From NCBI GenBank assembly GCA_018623675.1, contig JAAZVJ010000049.1, positions 1 through 7,031 of the forward strand: 7,031 nt of DNA, written 5' to 3'. The stretch's first letter is position 1. Each line of letters opens with the position of its first letter. Of the stretch, positions 1 through 6,502 are shown piece by piece. The notes under the pieces were generated by a model. It searched no databases, was not told the DNA's origin, and worked only from the letters and a program-made list of their open reading frames with translations. The stretch is from Synechococcus sp. HW_metabat.54 (GTDB taxonomy: Bacteria; Cyanobacteriota; Cyanobacteriia; PCC-6307; Cyanobiaceae). Both the position numbers and the translations under genes were made by a program.

Positions 1-495
1 ATGCAAGGGCGGTACACCCATCCCTCCATGGTGGAGCCCGGGTGGCTCTCACGGCTGCTGTGTCGCGCTTTTCATCCCACCAGCAGCCTGGCAACGGCTT
101 GCGGCTTGCAAACCTTGATTGATCAGGTTGGTCCGACCCGCGTCCTGGTGGCCTGGGTTCTTGGCTTGGGCCTGAAACTGATCGGAAGCCCCGGTGGGTT
201 TTACCGTCTCGCTGGCTCTCAGGCCCGCTTGATCGATGATGTGACGGGCACCACTCCCCCCTACGACCAAACCATCGTTCTGGGACCTCATTCACCGCAA
301 CGGCTCTGCCAAGACGCCGCCGATGCGCTTGGTGTGGCCGTTGCCATCGTTGACGTCAACGACCTTGGTCGCGTGAAAGTGCTCGCGAGCAGCCGAGGAT
401 GCGACGAAGCATTGCTCCAGAAAGCCCTGCGCCCGAACCCCGCTGGCAATGCCAATGAACGCACACCCCTGGTGTTGGTTCGCCCCACTCCCTAA
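1..495 (+). CDS. CofE-like (F420-0:gamma-glutamyl ligase-related) protein, 3' part
   Basis: This is the C-terminal part of a protein related to coenzyme F420:L-glutamate ligase (CofE/FbiB N-domain family). The frame is open from the first base, and the visible start reads like the middle of a conserved region, so the true start probably lies upstream; the ATG at base 1 is probably internal. Visible features, numbered from the first codon: SLATACG near 28-34, a hydrophobic stretch around 47-62, ARLIDDVTGTTPPYD near 75-89, a VAIVDVNDLG stretch near 113-122 and NPAGNANERTPLVLVRP at the end. The GTTPP, VDVNDLG and NPAGN..TP blocks are what I recognise from the cyanobacterial F420-ligase-like family. 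Known CofE enzymes add glutamate to F420-0 with GTP. Most cyanobacteria are not known for F420 use, so the actual substrate is unknown. It is separated from the next gene by 53 bases. Family assignment is fairly sure; function is not. Confidence 0.75.
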   Translation: MQGRYTHPSMVEPGWLSRLLCRAFHPTSSLATACGLQTLIDQVGPTRVLVAWVLGLGLKLIGSPGGFYRLAGSQARLIDDVTGTTPPYDQTIVLGPHSPQRLCQDAADALGVAVAIVDVNDLGRVKVLASSRGCDEALLQKALRPNPAGNANERTPLVLVRPTP

Positions 496-548
496 CCGCA
501 CTCCTGGGAAACGGGGGATACATTGTGACTGTGCCTTGAGTCGACGGG

Positions 549-1598
549 GTGGGAACAACATCCAGCAGCTCATTGGTTGTTGAACCGCTGAAAGCGGTTC
601 ATTTCACTTGGCTGCAAGGGTCGGATCAGAGCGCCCTCCTTCCAAAACTTCAGACCTGTCTGCTCAGGAACTGGCTGGCTCAGGCAGAAACATTTGTGCC
701 TGGTTTGTTGCTCGGCAGACAACCGATGGCCCTGGTCGCCAGTGAACATCAAGTGCTGCGATCGCTGCTGTTGATCCGAGCCCACAACCGCCAGGGAACC
801 TGTTGGCGGCTGGAACTCCAAAACCTCACTCCTCCCTCTCAACACAGCCAGAGTCAGGTCAGCAGGGAGTTGTTCAAGCTGGCCCTGCTGGGTGGCCATG
901 CACGCTCGAAGAGCTGGGTTGTGCGTTGCAGCAGTGGGGATCGTGATCAGCTCTCCCTGCTGCGTGAGCTGGGTTTCCAACCGATCCGGACCCTGCGTCG
1001 CTGGCGCATCCCCCACCACCCAAACCTCGATCCTTCAAGAACCTTGGCGCTTGGGTGCTCTTGGGAAGCCATCGATCGTCGCAACGCTCCGTTGATCTGG
1101 CCCCTGGATCAAGCCTCCACCAGCAGCCATCAACGCCAGATCGTGGATCGCCATCCCATCGACCTTCTCGATCAGATCGGACCCGGCAGTGGTGTGTTGC
1201 TCTCGCGCGGACGAGACCTCTCGCCTGCAAAACCTGATGTGGCCCTGGCTTGTCTGCTTCGGCAACAGCGTTGTGATGATGCGCAGGTCTATGAACTGCT
1301 GCGGGAACCGGCCTGGGACGAGCGCCTTCACCAGGCTCTGCCTTGCTTGCTGGATCAACTGGCCCAACGTTGTCCAACGGCAACTCTGGTTTGTCATCAA
1401 GACGACACCACCCTCGCCAAGAGCATTGACGCGCAAGGGTGGGTACCACTCGAGGATGAAATTCTTCTCGGGCGCAGCCTCTGGAGACGCCAGAGCGCAC
1501 CACGTCGACTGCAAGCATCGCGCCCCCTCGAAAGCATGCTGGGGCAACTTCAACCCCAGCAGCCACCACTGCCAACACCTTCTCTGGGGAGGCAATAA
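549..1598 (+). CDS. Conserved cyanobacterial protein of unknown function, possible degenerate GNAT fold
   Basis: A 349-residue protein that I do not recognise by name. The most upstream start is the GTG at 549, because an in-frame TGA lies at 537-539; a TTG at 573 is a possible alternative, and the first in-frame ATG is only at codon 60. No clear Shine-Dalgarno sequence precedes either start. The N-terminal half contains RNWLAQAETFVPG-type sequence, then SWVVRC followed by LLRELGFQPIRTLRRW, with the LGF at 141-143. That last block resembles the end of GNAT acetyltransferase domains. A second, weaker block of the same flavour (AQGW at 295-298, then LEDEILLGRSLWRR) lies near the C-terminus, so it could be a two-lobed, degenerate GNAT-like protein. 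I see no clear acetyl-CoA pyrophosphate-binding motif (R/Q-x-x-G-x-G/A), so enzymatic activity is doubtful. The tail after about 320 is rich in Gln and Pro and is probably disordered. It ends 5 bases before ruvX, suggesting co-expression. Gene confidence is high; the fold is a guess. Confidence 0.8.
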   Translation: MGTTSSSSLVVEPLKAVHFTWLQGSDQSALLPKLQTCLLRNWLAQAETFVPGLLLGRQPMALVASEHQVLRSLLLIRAHNRQGTCWRLELQNLTPPSQHSQSQVSRELFKLALLGGHARSKSWVVRCSSGDRDQLSLLRELGFQPIRTLRRWRIPHHPNLDPSRTLALGCSWEAIDRRNAPLIWPLDQASTSSHQRQIVDRHPIDLLDQIGPGSGVLLSRGRDLSPAKPDVALACLLRQQRCDDAQVYELLREPAWDERLHQALPCLLDQLAQRCPTATLVCHQDDTTLAKSIDAQGWVPLEDEILLGRSLWRRQSAPRRLQASRPLESMLGQLQPQQPPLPTPSLGRQ

Positions 1599-1603
1599 GG
1601 CTC

Positions 1604-2071
1604 TTGGGGGCTCCTCAACCACGGTCAGTTCTCAGCCTTGATGTGGGAAGAAAGCGGATTGGTCTTGCAGGCTGCGACGCCCTAGGGATCAGCGTCAAAC
1701 CCTTGCCCGCTTTGCATCGAGGTCGCTTCGATGACGATCTCACGAAGTTGCAATCCCTTTGTGACTCCAGGCGCGTGGAAGCCTTAGTGGTGGGTCTTCC
1801 ACTCGATCAAGAGGGTCAACCCACGCCTCAGGCGGAACACTGTGAGCGTTATGGACGCCGACTAGCGCACCATTTGAAGCTACCGATTGCTTGGGTCAAC
1901 GAGCACAGCAGCAGCTGGGCTGCTGCTGAACAGCGCAATCTCCATGGAGATCGCACGGGCCGCCTCGACAGCGAAGCAGCTGCTCTGCTGCTGGAGCAGT
2001 GGCTCCAAGAAGGTCCTGAACCGGTCGAGGCTGCGACCCCGATCCGTAGCCAAACCAGCGACAAGGCATGA
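1604..2071 (+). CDS. ruvX: RuvX/YqgF family RNase H-fold protein (putative pre-16S rRNA nuclease)
   Basis: A 155-residue member of the YqgF/RuvX family, a RuvC-like RNase H fold. In E. coli YqgF is linked to maturation of the 16S rRNA 5' end, and other members have been proposed as Holliday-junction resolvases. Visible motifs: LDVGRKRIGLA with the first catalytic Asp at 13, VVGLPLDQEG at 62-71, NEHSSSW with Glu100 replacing the usual DER(L)TT block, and LDSEAAALLL with Asp122. The acidic triad D13/E100/D122 is therefore intact, although the Asp before the Glu is Asn. Length fits the family (about 140-160). The start is TTG at 1604: it is the first ATG/GTG/TTG in this frame after the in-frame TGA at 1457-1459, and no ATG lies ahead of the LDVG motif. 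GGAGG at 1588-1592 or AAGG at 1597-1600, at the end of the preceding gene, could serve for ribosome binding. Bases 1906-1928 form a perfect inverted repeat inside the gene. Confidence 0.92.
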   Translation: MGAPQPRSVLSLDVGRKRIGLAGCDALGISVKPLPALHRGRFDDDLTKLQSLCDSRRVEALVVGLPLDQEGQPTPQAEHCERYGRRLAHHLKLPIAWVNEHSSSWAAAEQRNLHGDRTGRLDSEAAALLLEQWLQEGPEPVEAATPIRSQTSDKA

Positions 2072-2098
2072 TCCTGGAGAAACAGCCCTAGCCCTTCC

Positions 2099-2644
2099 AT
2101 GAGCGACAGCGGACCCGGCAATAGCGGAGAAGTGCCAACCGTCCTGGTGAAGGACAGCACAGGAAGGGACCTGCTCTGTTTCCTCGAACAGCTCATCCCC
2201 TTGGATGGCAGTGATTACGCCTTGTTGACGCCGGTGGACACACCGGTTTGCTTATTCCGTCTCAAGGATGGGAACGATCCCGAATTGATCGACTCGATCA
2301 ACGACAGCGAGCCGATCCTCTCTGTTGCTGATGTGGTGCTTCAGGAGCATGAGCTCACCTTGGTGCGTTCCGCCGTCACCCTCACGGTGAGCGGGGAACT
2401 GGATGAGCCGGAACCCGACGACCTCGAAGATGACGAGGAAGACGATGACGACTCCGAAACCTATGAGCTGCTCGTGAGTTTTCTCGTCGAGGAACAGGAA
2501 TACGGGCTGTACATCCCCCTCGATCCGTTCTTTGTTGTCGCCCGAATGGATGAATCCGGGGCTGTCTTGGTGGAAGGCGAAGACTTTGATCGCATCCAAC
2601 CCCGCATCGAGGCGGAGCTGGAAGAGCGTGAGCTTCCTGAATGA
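2099..2644 (+). CDS. DUF3727 family protein with two DUF1292-like halves
   Basis: A 181-residue, very acidic protein of the DUF3727 family found in cyanobacteria and plastids; its function is unknown. The N-terminal half (about 14-80) has a DSTGRDLLCFLEQL strand region and DYALLTPVDTP, much like DUF1292 (YrzB) proteins. An acidic linker of nearly continuous Asp/Glu runs over 100-120. The C-terminal half (about 121-175) repeats the pattern with EYGLYIPLDP. With an ungapped offset of 95 residues, Y40/Y135, L42/L137, P45/P140, D47/D142, R54/R149 and D69/D164 coincide, which suggests an internal duplication. ATG 2099 is the only start downstream of the in-frame TGA at 2069-2071 (the ruvX stop). 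Its nearest purine tract (GGAGA, 2076-2080) is about 18 bases away, too far to be a typical ribosome site; GTG 2132 is a weaker alternative. The last 4 bases overlap the next gene. No membrane segment or signal peptide is seen, so it is probably cytosolic. Confidence 0.88.
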   Translation: MSDSGPGNSGEVPTVLVKDSTGRDLLCFLEQLIPLDGSDYALLTPVDTPVCLFRLKDGNDPELIDSINDSEPILSVADVVLQEHELTLVRSAVTLTVSGELDEPEPDDLEDDEEDDDDSETYELLVSFLVEEQEYGLYIPLDPFFVVARMDESGAVLVEGEDFDRIQPRIEAELEERELPE

Positions 2645-3153
2645 TGAAGCGTCAGTGGCTCAAAGCTGACTGGGATCCAGGTCTCACGGTGGTGCAACTC
2701 CCACTCGAGCATTTGCTCGATCGTGGCATCACCTGCCTGCTGCTGGATGTGGATCGCACCCTTCTGCCAGGCAAGGACGTGCAACTTCCCGATGCAGTGA
2801 TGGGATGGGCCAGCTCAGCGCAGCGCCATCTGCGCATGCATCTCTTCAGCAACAACCCTTCGAAACAACGAATCAGTGCTGTTGCTGAGCAACTTGGGGT
2901 GAGCTTCACAAGTGGTGCCGCCAAACCACGCCGCGCGGCCTTGAGCAAGGTGTTGCGTGATCTTCAGGTGAAACCTGAGGAGTTGGCCATCATCGGTGAT
3001 CGTGTTTTTACCGATGTTTTGGCAGGAAACCGCCTGGGGCTCTACACCGTGTTGGTACGTCCCTTGAAAGAGGACGGAACCGCCTGCTCCCATGACCGGG
3101 TCCAAAGGTTGGAAAAGGGCATTGCACGACTTCTGGGGGCCCAACATCAATGA
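2641..3153 (+). CDS. YqeG/GEP4-type HAD phosphatase (putative phosphatidylglycerophosphate phosphatase)
   Basis: A 170-residue HAD superfamily (subclass IIIA, YqeG family) phosphatase. All four HAD motifs are visible: motif I LLDVDRTLL with nucleophile D36 and acid/base D38; motif II SNN at 70-72; motif III Lys95 in AAKP; motif IV GDRVFTDV with D120 and D125. Most YqeG proteins have DxDNT in motif I, while this one has DVDRT. Relatives include yeast GEP4 and plant PGPP1, which dephosphorylate phosphatidylglycerophosphate to phosphatidylglycerol. In a cyanobacterium this would supply phosphatidylglycerol for thylakoid membranes, but that role is inferred from the family. The gene begins in the overlap ATGATGA: either ATG 2641 (4-base overlap with the DUF3727 stop) or ATG 2644 could be used, and translation is probably coupled to the upstream gene. 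Its own stop overlaps the proB start by 4 bases. Confidence 0.87.
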   Translation: MMKRQWLKADWDPGLTVVQLPLEHLLDRGITCLLLDVDRTLLPGKDVQLPDAVMGWASSAQRHLRMHLFSNNPSKQRISAVAEQLGVSFTSGAAKPRRAALSKVLRDLQVKPEELAIIGDRVFTDVLAGNRLGLYTVLVRPLKEDGTACSHDRVQRLEKGIARLLGAQHQ

Positions 3154-4271
3154 CCCTGAGGGTGGTGAAGGTGGGCACCAGCCTTTTGCGGGGACACGAC
3201 GGGCAGACGACCTTTGATGTCATCGATCAGCTCACCGCTGACATTGGAGCCAACCTCGAAGGGGGAGACCGCGTCGTACTGGTCAGTAGTGGTGCTGTAG
3301 GCCTCGGGTGTCAGCGCCTGGAACGCAAGGAACGTCCAGACAGTGTGGTGGCCCTTCAGGCTGCGGCTGCCATCGGGCAGGGACACCTCATGGGGCTCTA
3401 TGACCGGGCCATGGCACGGCATGGTCATGCTGTTGCTCAGGTGTTGCTCACCCGAGCAGAGCTCGCGGATCGCCGCAGCTATCACAGTGCATCGGCCACC
3501 CTCCATCAGCTGCTCGACTGGGGTGTCTTGCCGATCGTGAACGAGAACGACACGGTGTCATCCGCCGAACTCCGCTTCGGAGATAACGACACCTTGTCTG
3601 CGTTGGTGGCTGCAGCGGTCGGAGCCGATGAGCTGATCCTGCTCACTGATATTGACCGTCTGTATTCCGCAGATCCTCGGGTGGATGCATCTGCCAAACC
3701 GATCACGGATGTGCATCATCCAGCCCAGCTCGACGCACTTGAACAAGGGGCTGGTGACGGCGGTCGGTGGGGAACGGGGGGGATGACCACCAAGCTCGCT
3801 GCTGCGCGGATTGCGACGGCGAGCGGGATCACGGTGCATCTGGCAGACGGACGCCAAGCCGGGGTATTGACGGGCTTGCTGCAGGGAGGCCGAGGAGGCA
3901 CGGTGTTTCACCCCCATCCCGAACCCCTCGGCAATCGCAAAAGCTGGCTGGCCCATGCCTTGCAACCGCAGGGCACTCTGCAGCTGGATGCGGGTGCTTG
4001 TGAGGCCCTGCTCAATCGAGGAGCCTCCCTTCTGCTTGTGGGTATCGAAGGGATTCAAGGCACGTTTGGCAGCAATCAACCGGTCTCACTGGTGGGGCCG
4101 GATGGAGAAGAATTGGCGAGGGGCCTGAGCTCGATGGGAAGCGAGGCCATCGAACGCCACCTCAAGGCCATGGCTGAAAAGCCCCACAACGGGGAAGGTT
4201 CCCCAGTTGTGGTCCACCGCGATGCACTCGTGATCGTCAGCACGCCTACGATCCGCCCGCAGCAACCCTGA
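3150..4271 (+). CDS. proB: Glutamate 5-kinase
   Basis: A 373-residue glutamate 5-kinase, which phosphorylates L-glutamate to gamma-glutamyl phosphate with ATP in the first, normally proline-inhibited, step of proline synthesis in the cytosol. The amino-acid kinase domain covers about 1-260: VVKVGTSLLRG with Lys7, LVSSGAVGLG with Ser46-Ser47, VNENDTVSS at 130-138, FGDNDTLSALVA at 143-154, LLTDIDRLY at 164-172, and WGTGGMTTKLAAA with Lys215. A C-terminal PUA domain follows (about 275-355; LDAGACEALLNRGASLL region). Length matches the E. coli enzyme (367). The ATG overlaps the preceding TGA in an ATGA junction. A G-rich stretch at 3135-3139 lies 10 bases upstream and is at best a weak ribosome site, so coupling to the phosphatase gene is likely. 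The partner proA is not in this window. lpxD follows after 3 bases. Confidence 0.97.
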   Translation: MTLRVVKVGTSLLRGHDGQTTFDVIDQLTADIGANLEGGDRVVLVSSGAVGLGCQRLERKERPDSVVALQAAAAIGQGHLMGLYDRAMARHGHAVAQVLLTRAELADRRSYHSASATLHQLLDWGVLPIVNENDTVSSAELRFGDNDTLSALVAAAVGADELILLTDIDRLYSADPRVDASAKPITDVHHPAQLDALEQGAGDGGRWGTGGMTTKLAAARIATASGITVHLADGRQAGVLTGLLQGGRGGTVFHPHPEPLGNRKSWLAHALQPQGTLQLDAGACEALLNRGASLLLVGIEGIQGTFGSNQPVSLVGPDGEELARGLSSMGSEAIERHLKAMAEKPHNGEGSPVVVHRDALVIVSTPTIRPQQP

Positions 4272-4274
4272 CCC

Positions 4275-5345
4275 ATGCGCTTTAGCCAGTTGATTGCCGC
4301 CCTGCAGCAAGGGGAGGCCGGCCTGCAGGCTCACCACCTGGGGGGAGATCCTGAACTTCGTGGCGCAGCGTCTCTTGAAAAAGCTGGCGCAGACCAAATC
4401 AGCTTTCTGGAGAAAGGGAGTTCTCTGGCCTCCGAATTGAGCGCAAGCGCTGTGGGAGCCGTGCTTTTGCCCGACGATCCGGAACTGCGCGAACTTGCGC
4501 AACGCCGTGAATTGGCCTGGGCCGTGTGCCGGGATCCCAGGCATGCCTTTGCCGAAACCTTGGAACAGCTCCATCCCGAGCCACGCCTGCAGGCGGTCAT
4601 TCACCCCTCTGCGGTGATCGGCGAACGCGTTGAACTCGGTGCGGGCGTTTGTATTGGTGCCCACGTGAGCATCGCCAATGGAAGCCGCATTGGAGCCCAT
4701 TGCGTGCTGCACCCCGGTGTCGTGATCTACCCCGACGTGGAGATTGCTGACCACTGCGTGGTGCATGCGAATGCCGTTCTTCATCCAGGAACTCGCCTTC
4801 ACCGAAACTGTGTTGTGCACTCCACCGCGGTGATCGGATCCGAAGGATTCGGCTTTGTTCCCACAGCTCGCGGCTGGCGCAAAATGCCTCAGACGGGTCT
4901 CGTGGTGTTGGAAGAGGCGGTGGAAGTGGGTTGCGGCAGCACCATTGACCGGCCCTCGGTTGGCGAAACCCGCATCGGAGCAGGCACCAAGATCGACAAT
5001 CTGGTGCAAATCGGTCACGGCGTGGAGACAGGTCGAGGCTGTGCCCTGGCGTCTCAGGTAGGCATCGCCGGAGGAGCTCGACTTGGAAATGGCGTGATTC
5101 TTGCGGGCCAGGTGGGTGTCGCCAACCGTGCACAAATCGGCGACCGCGCCATCGCCAGCTCCAAGAGCGGCATTCACGGAGAGGTGGCAGCAGGGGAAGT
5201 GGTGAGCGGATACCCAGCGATCCCCAATCGCCTGTGGCTGCGGTGTTCGGCTGCCTTTGCGAAACTTCCTGAACTGGTGAAACAAGTTCGCGATCTCAAG
5301 AAAGAGATCACGGCTCTAAAGAGCGAATCCCAAACGCCTCAGTAA
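4275..5345 (+). CDS. lpxD: UDP-3-O-acylglucosamine N-acyltransferase (LpxD)
   Basis: A 356-residue LpxD, which transfers a 3-hydroxyacyl chain from acyl-carrier protein to UDP-3-O-acyl-glucosamine in lipid A synthesis. The N-terminal uridine-binding domain (about 1-105) includes [10 protein letters not shown], a typical LpxD block. A left-handed beta-helix follows (about 110-310), made of hexapeptide repeats of the [LIV]-G-x-x type (for example [18 protein letters not shown] and [15 protein letters not shown]). The family signature GFGF lies at 191-194 and the expected catalytic histidine is His248 in QIGHGV. The C-terminal tail ([17 protein letters not shown]) is a short amphipathic helix as in other LpxD trimers. 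Length is slightly above the E. coli protein (341). No Shine-Dalgarno sequence precedes the ATG, which sits 3 bases after the proB stop, so translation is probably by re-initiation. lpxA, lpxC and fabZ, its usual neighbours in proteobacteria, are absent here. Confidence 0.96.
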   Translation: MRFSQLIAALQQGEAGLQAHHLGGDPELRGAASLEKAGADQISFLEKGSSLASELSASAVGAVLLPDDPELRELAQRRELAWAVCRDPRHAFAETLEQLHPEPRLQAVIHPSAVIGERVELGAGVCIGAHVSIANGSRIGAHCVLHPGVVIYPDVEIADHCVVHANAVLHPGTRLHRNCVVHSTAVIGSEGFGFVPTARGWRKMPQTGLVVLEEAVEVGCGSTIDRPSVGETRIGAGTKIDNLVQIGHGVETGRGCALASQVGIAGGARLGNGVILAGQVGVANRAQIGDRAIASSKSGIHGEVAAGEVVSGYPAIPNRLWLRCSAAFAKLPELVKQVRDLKKEITALKSESQTPQ

Positions 5346-5376
5346 CCTCTCAGGCTGACCTGCATCCTCTGAGGTT
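5344..5376 (+). promoter_or_regulatory. Possible hairpin covering the leuB ribosome-binding site
   Basis: AACCTC at 5344-5349 (starting in the lpxD stop codon) is the reverse complement of GAGGTT at 5371-5376. The GAGG at 5371-5374 is the only plausible Shine-Dalgarno sequence for leuB, 4 bases before its ATG. A 6-bp stem with a 21-base loop would hide it, and ribosomes finishing lpxD would open it, a simple way to couple the two genes. The stem is short and could be chance; regulation is inference. Confidence 0.25.
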
Positions 5377-5378
5377 CC

Positions 5379-6458
5379 ATGCGCCAGCATCGCGTCGTTC
5401 TGTTGCCCGGTGATGGCATCGGGCCAGAAATCACCGCGGTCGCACGCACTCTTCTTGAGGCTGTAAGCCAGCGTCATGGCTTCAGCCTGAGCTTTGAGGA
5501 ACAACCCATCGGTGGCTCTGCCATTGATGCCACTGGGGAGCCTCTCCCCACCAGCACCCTGTCGGCCTGCCGTGCTGCAGACGCCGTCTTACTGGCGGCC
5601 ATCGGTAGCCCTCGCTTCGACAGCCTGCCCCGTGAGAAGCGACCTGAGTCAGGCCTCCTGGCACTGCGGGCCGGCATGGAACTGTTTGCCAACCTCAGGC
5701 CGGTCAAAATCGTGCCTGCGCTGATCGATGCCAGCACCCTTCGACCGGAGGTGATTGAAGGGGTTGATCTGATGGTGGTCCGCGAACTCACCGGCGGGAT
5801 CTATTTCGGTCAACCCAAGGGTCGCGTTGAGGCCGACGGGGAAGAGCGAGGCTTCAACACCATGACTTACTCCAGCTCGGAAGTCGACCGCATTGCACGT
5901 GTGGCCTTCGATCTGGCCAAAGAGCGCCGGGGTCAGCTCTGTTCCGTTGACAAAGCCAACGTGCTTGATGTGAGTCAGCTCTGGCGTGATCGGGTCGATG
6001 CCATGGCACCGGAATACACCGGTGTTGAGGTGAGCCACATGTATGTGGACAACGCAGCGATGCAACTGGTGCGGTCGCCCCGTCAATTCGACGTGCTTCT
6101 GACTGGAAACCTCTTCGGTGACATCCTCAGCGATGAAGCCGCGATGCTCACCGGCTCCATCGGCATGCTTCCCTCAGCGTCGCTGGGATCGGAAGGACCC
6201 GGTTTGTTTGAGCCCGTGCATGGATCAGCACCAGACATTGCCGGACAAGACAAAGCCAATCCCATGGCCATGGTGCTTTCCGCCGCCATGATGTTGCGGA
6301 TCGGCCTTAAGGAATCTGAAGCGGCCTCGGCCCTTGAAGCGGCTGTGGACCATGTGCTTGCGCAAGGCTTCCGAACGGGTGATCTCATGGCGGAAGGCTG
6401 CACCAGCCTGGGCTGCAAGGCCATGGGTGATGCTCTGCTGAAGGCTCTCGATCACTGA
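5379..6458 (+). CDS. leuB: 3-isopropylmalate dehydrogenase
   Basis: A 359-residue isopropylmalate dehydrogenase, the NAD-dependent oxidative decarboxylation step of leucine synthesis. It has the family landmarks in order: [11 protein letters not shown] near the start, the [18 protein letters not shown] substrate-loop region around 90-107, [16 protein letters not shown] with its Tyr, [11 protein letters not shown] with the catalytic Lys, and [19 protein letters not shown], the metal-binding Asp-containing signature of isocitrate/isopropylmalate dehydrogenases, followed by the cofactor-site block [12 protein letters not shown]. The [10 protein letters not shown] block and the [10 protein letters not shown] loop favour IPMDH over isocitrate dehydrogenase. 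Length matches E. coli LeuB (363). ATG 5379 is supported by GAGG 4 bases upstream and by the immediate start of the conserved N-terminal strand. It lies 33 bases after lpxD and so may share its transcript. No leucine-rich leader peptide is visible in that short gap. Confidence 0.97.
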   Translation: MRQHRVVLLPGDGIGPEITAVARTLLEAVSQRHGFSLSFEEQPIGGSAIDATGEPLPTSTLSACRAADAVLLAAIGSPRFDSLPREKRPESGLLALRAGMELFANLRPVKIVPALIDASTLRPEVIEGVDLMVVRELTGGIYFGQPKGRVEADGEERGFNTMTYSSSEVDRIARVAFDLAKERRGQLCSVDKANVLDVSQLWRDRVDAMAPEYTGVEVSHMYVDNAAMQLVRSPRQFDVLLTGNLFGDILSDEAAMLTGSIGMLPSASLGSEGPGLFEPVHGSAPDIAGQDKANPMAMVLSAAMMLRIGLKESEAASALEAAVDHVLAQGFRTGDLMAEGCTSLGCKAMGDALLKALDH

Positions 6459-6471
6459 AGCCATTGGTGAG

Positions 6472-6502
6472 GCCGGCCCTGGATTAGGCGTCACGGGCCG
6501 GC
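6472..6502 (+). terminator. Perfect 8-bp inverted repeat between leuB and prk, possible terminator
   Basis: GCCGGCCC at 6472-6479 and GGGCCGGC at 6495-6502 are exact reverse complements around a 15-base loop. The position, 13 bases after the leuB stop, and the all-GC stem suit a transcription terminator. No T-run follows (the next bases are GTCTGCC), so it is not a classical intrinsic terminator. It could instead be a protein-binding dyad in the prk promoter region, or chance in GC-rich DNA. The rest of the 82-base gap shows no convincing -35/-10 pair. Confidence 0.35.

Noticed and set aside
1..3. ATG at the first base as the true start of the CofE-like gene
   Set aside because: The following residues read as the middle of a conserved region and the family is much longer, so the gene most likely begins before the window.
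482..517. Imperfect hairpin (CCCC/GGGG plus TCCC/GGGA) at the end of the CofE-like gene as a terminator
   Set aside because: Only two 4-bp stems with an internal loop, partly within the coding sequence, and no T-run follows.
519..524. TACATT as a -10 box for the gene at 549
   Set aside because: Four of six matches to TATAAT, with no matching -35 at the right distance (about 496-501 is CCGCAC). Expected by chance.
874..1578. Antisense open frame (234 codons, - strand) opposite the unknown gene
   Set aside because: Its composition (Arg, Gly, Ala and Pro rich) and lack of motifs fit a shadow. The + strand frame has protein-like composition and tight spacing to ruvX.
2397..2460. Asp/Glu-rich stretch (GAY/GAR codons) considered as a DNA repeat
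   Set aside because: The codons alternate irregularly and the stretch is explained by the acidic linker of the DUF3727 protein.
4086..5285. Long antisense open frame (399 codons, - strand) over the end of proB and most of lpxD
   Set aside because: It lies opposite two well-supported genes, is rich in His and shows no recognisable motif. GC-rich coding DNA commonly leaves such shadow frames open.
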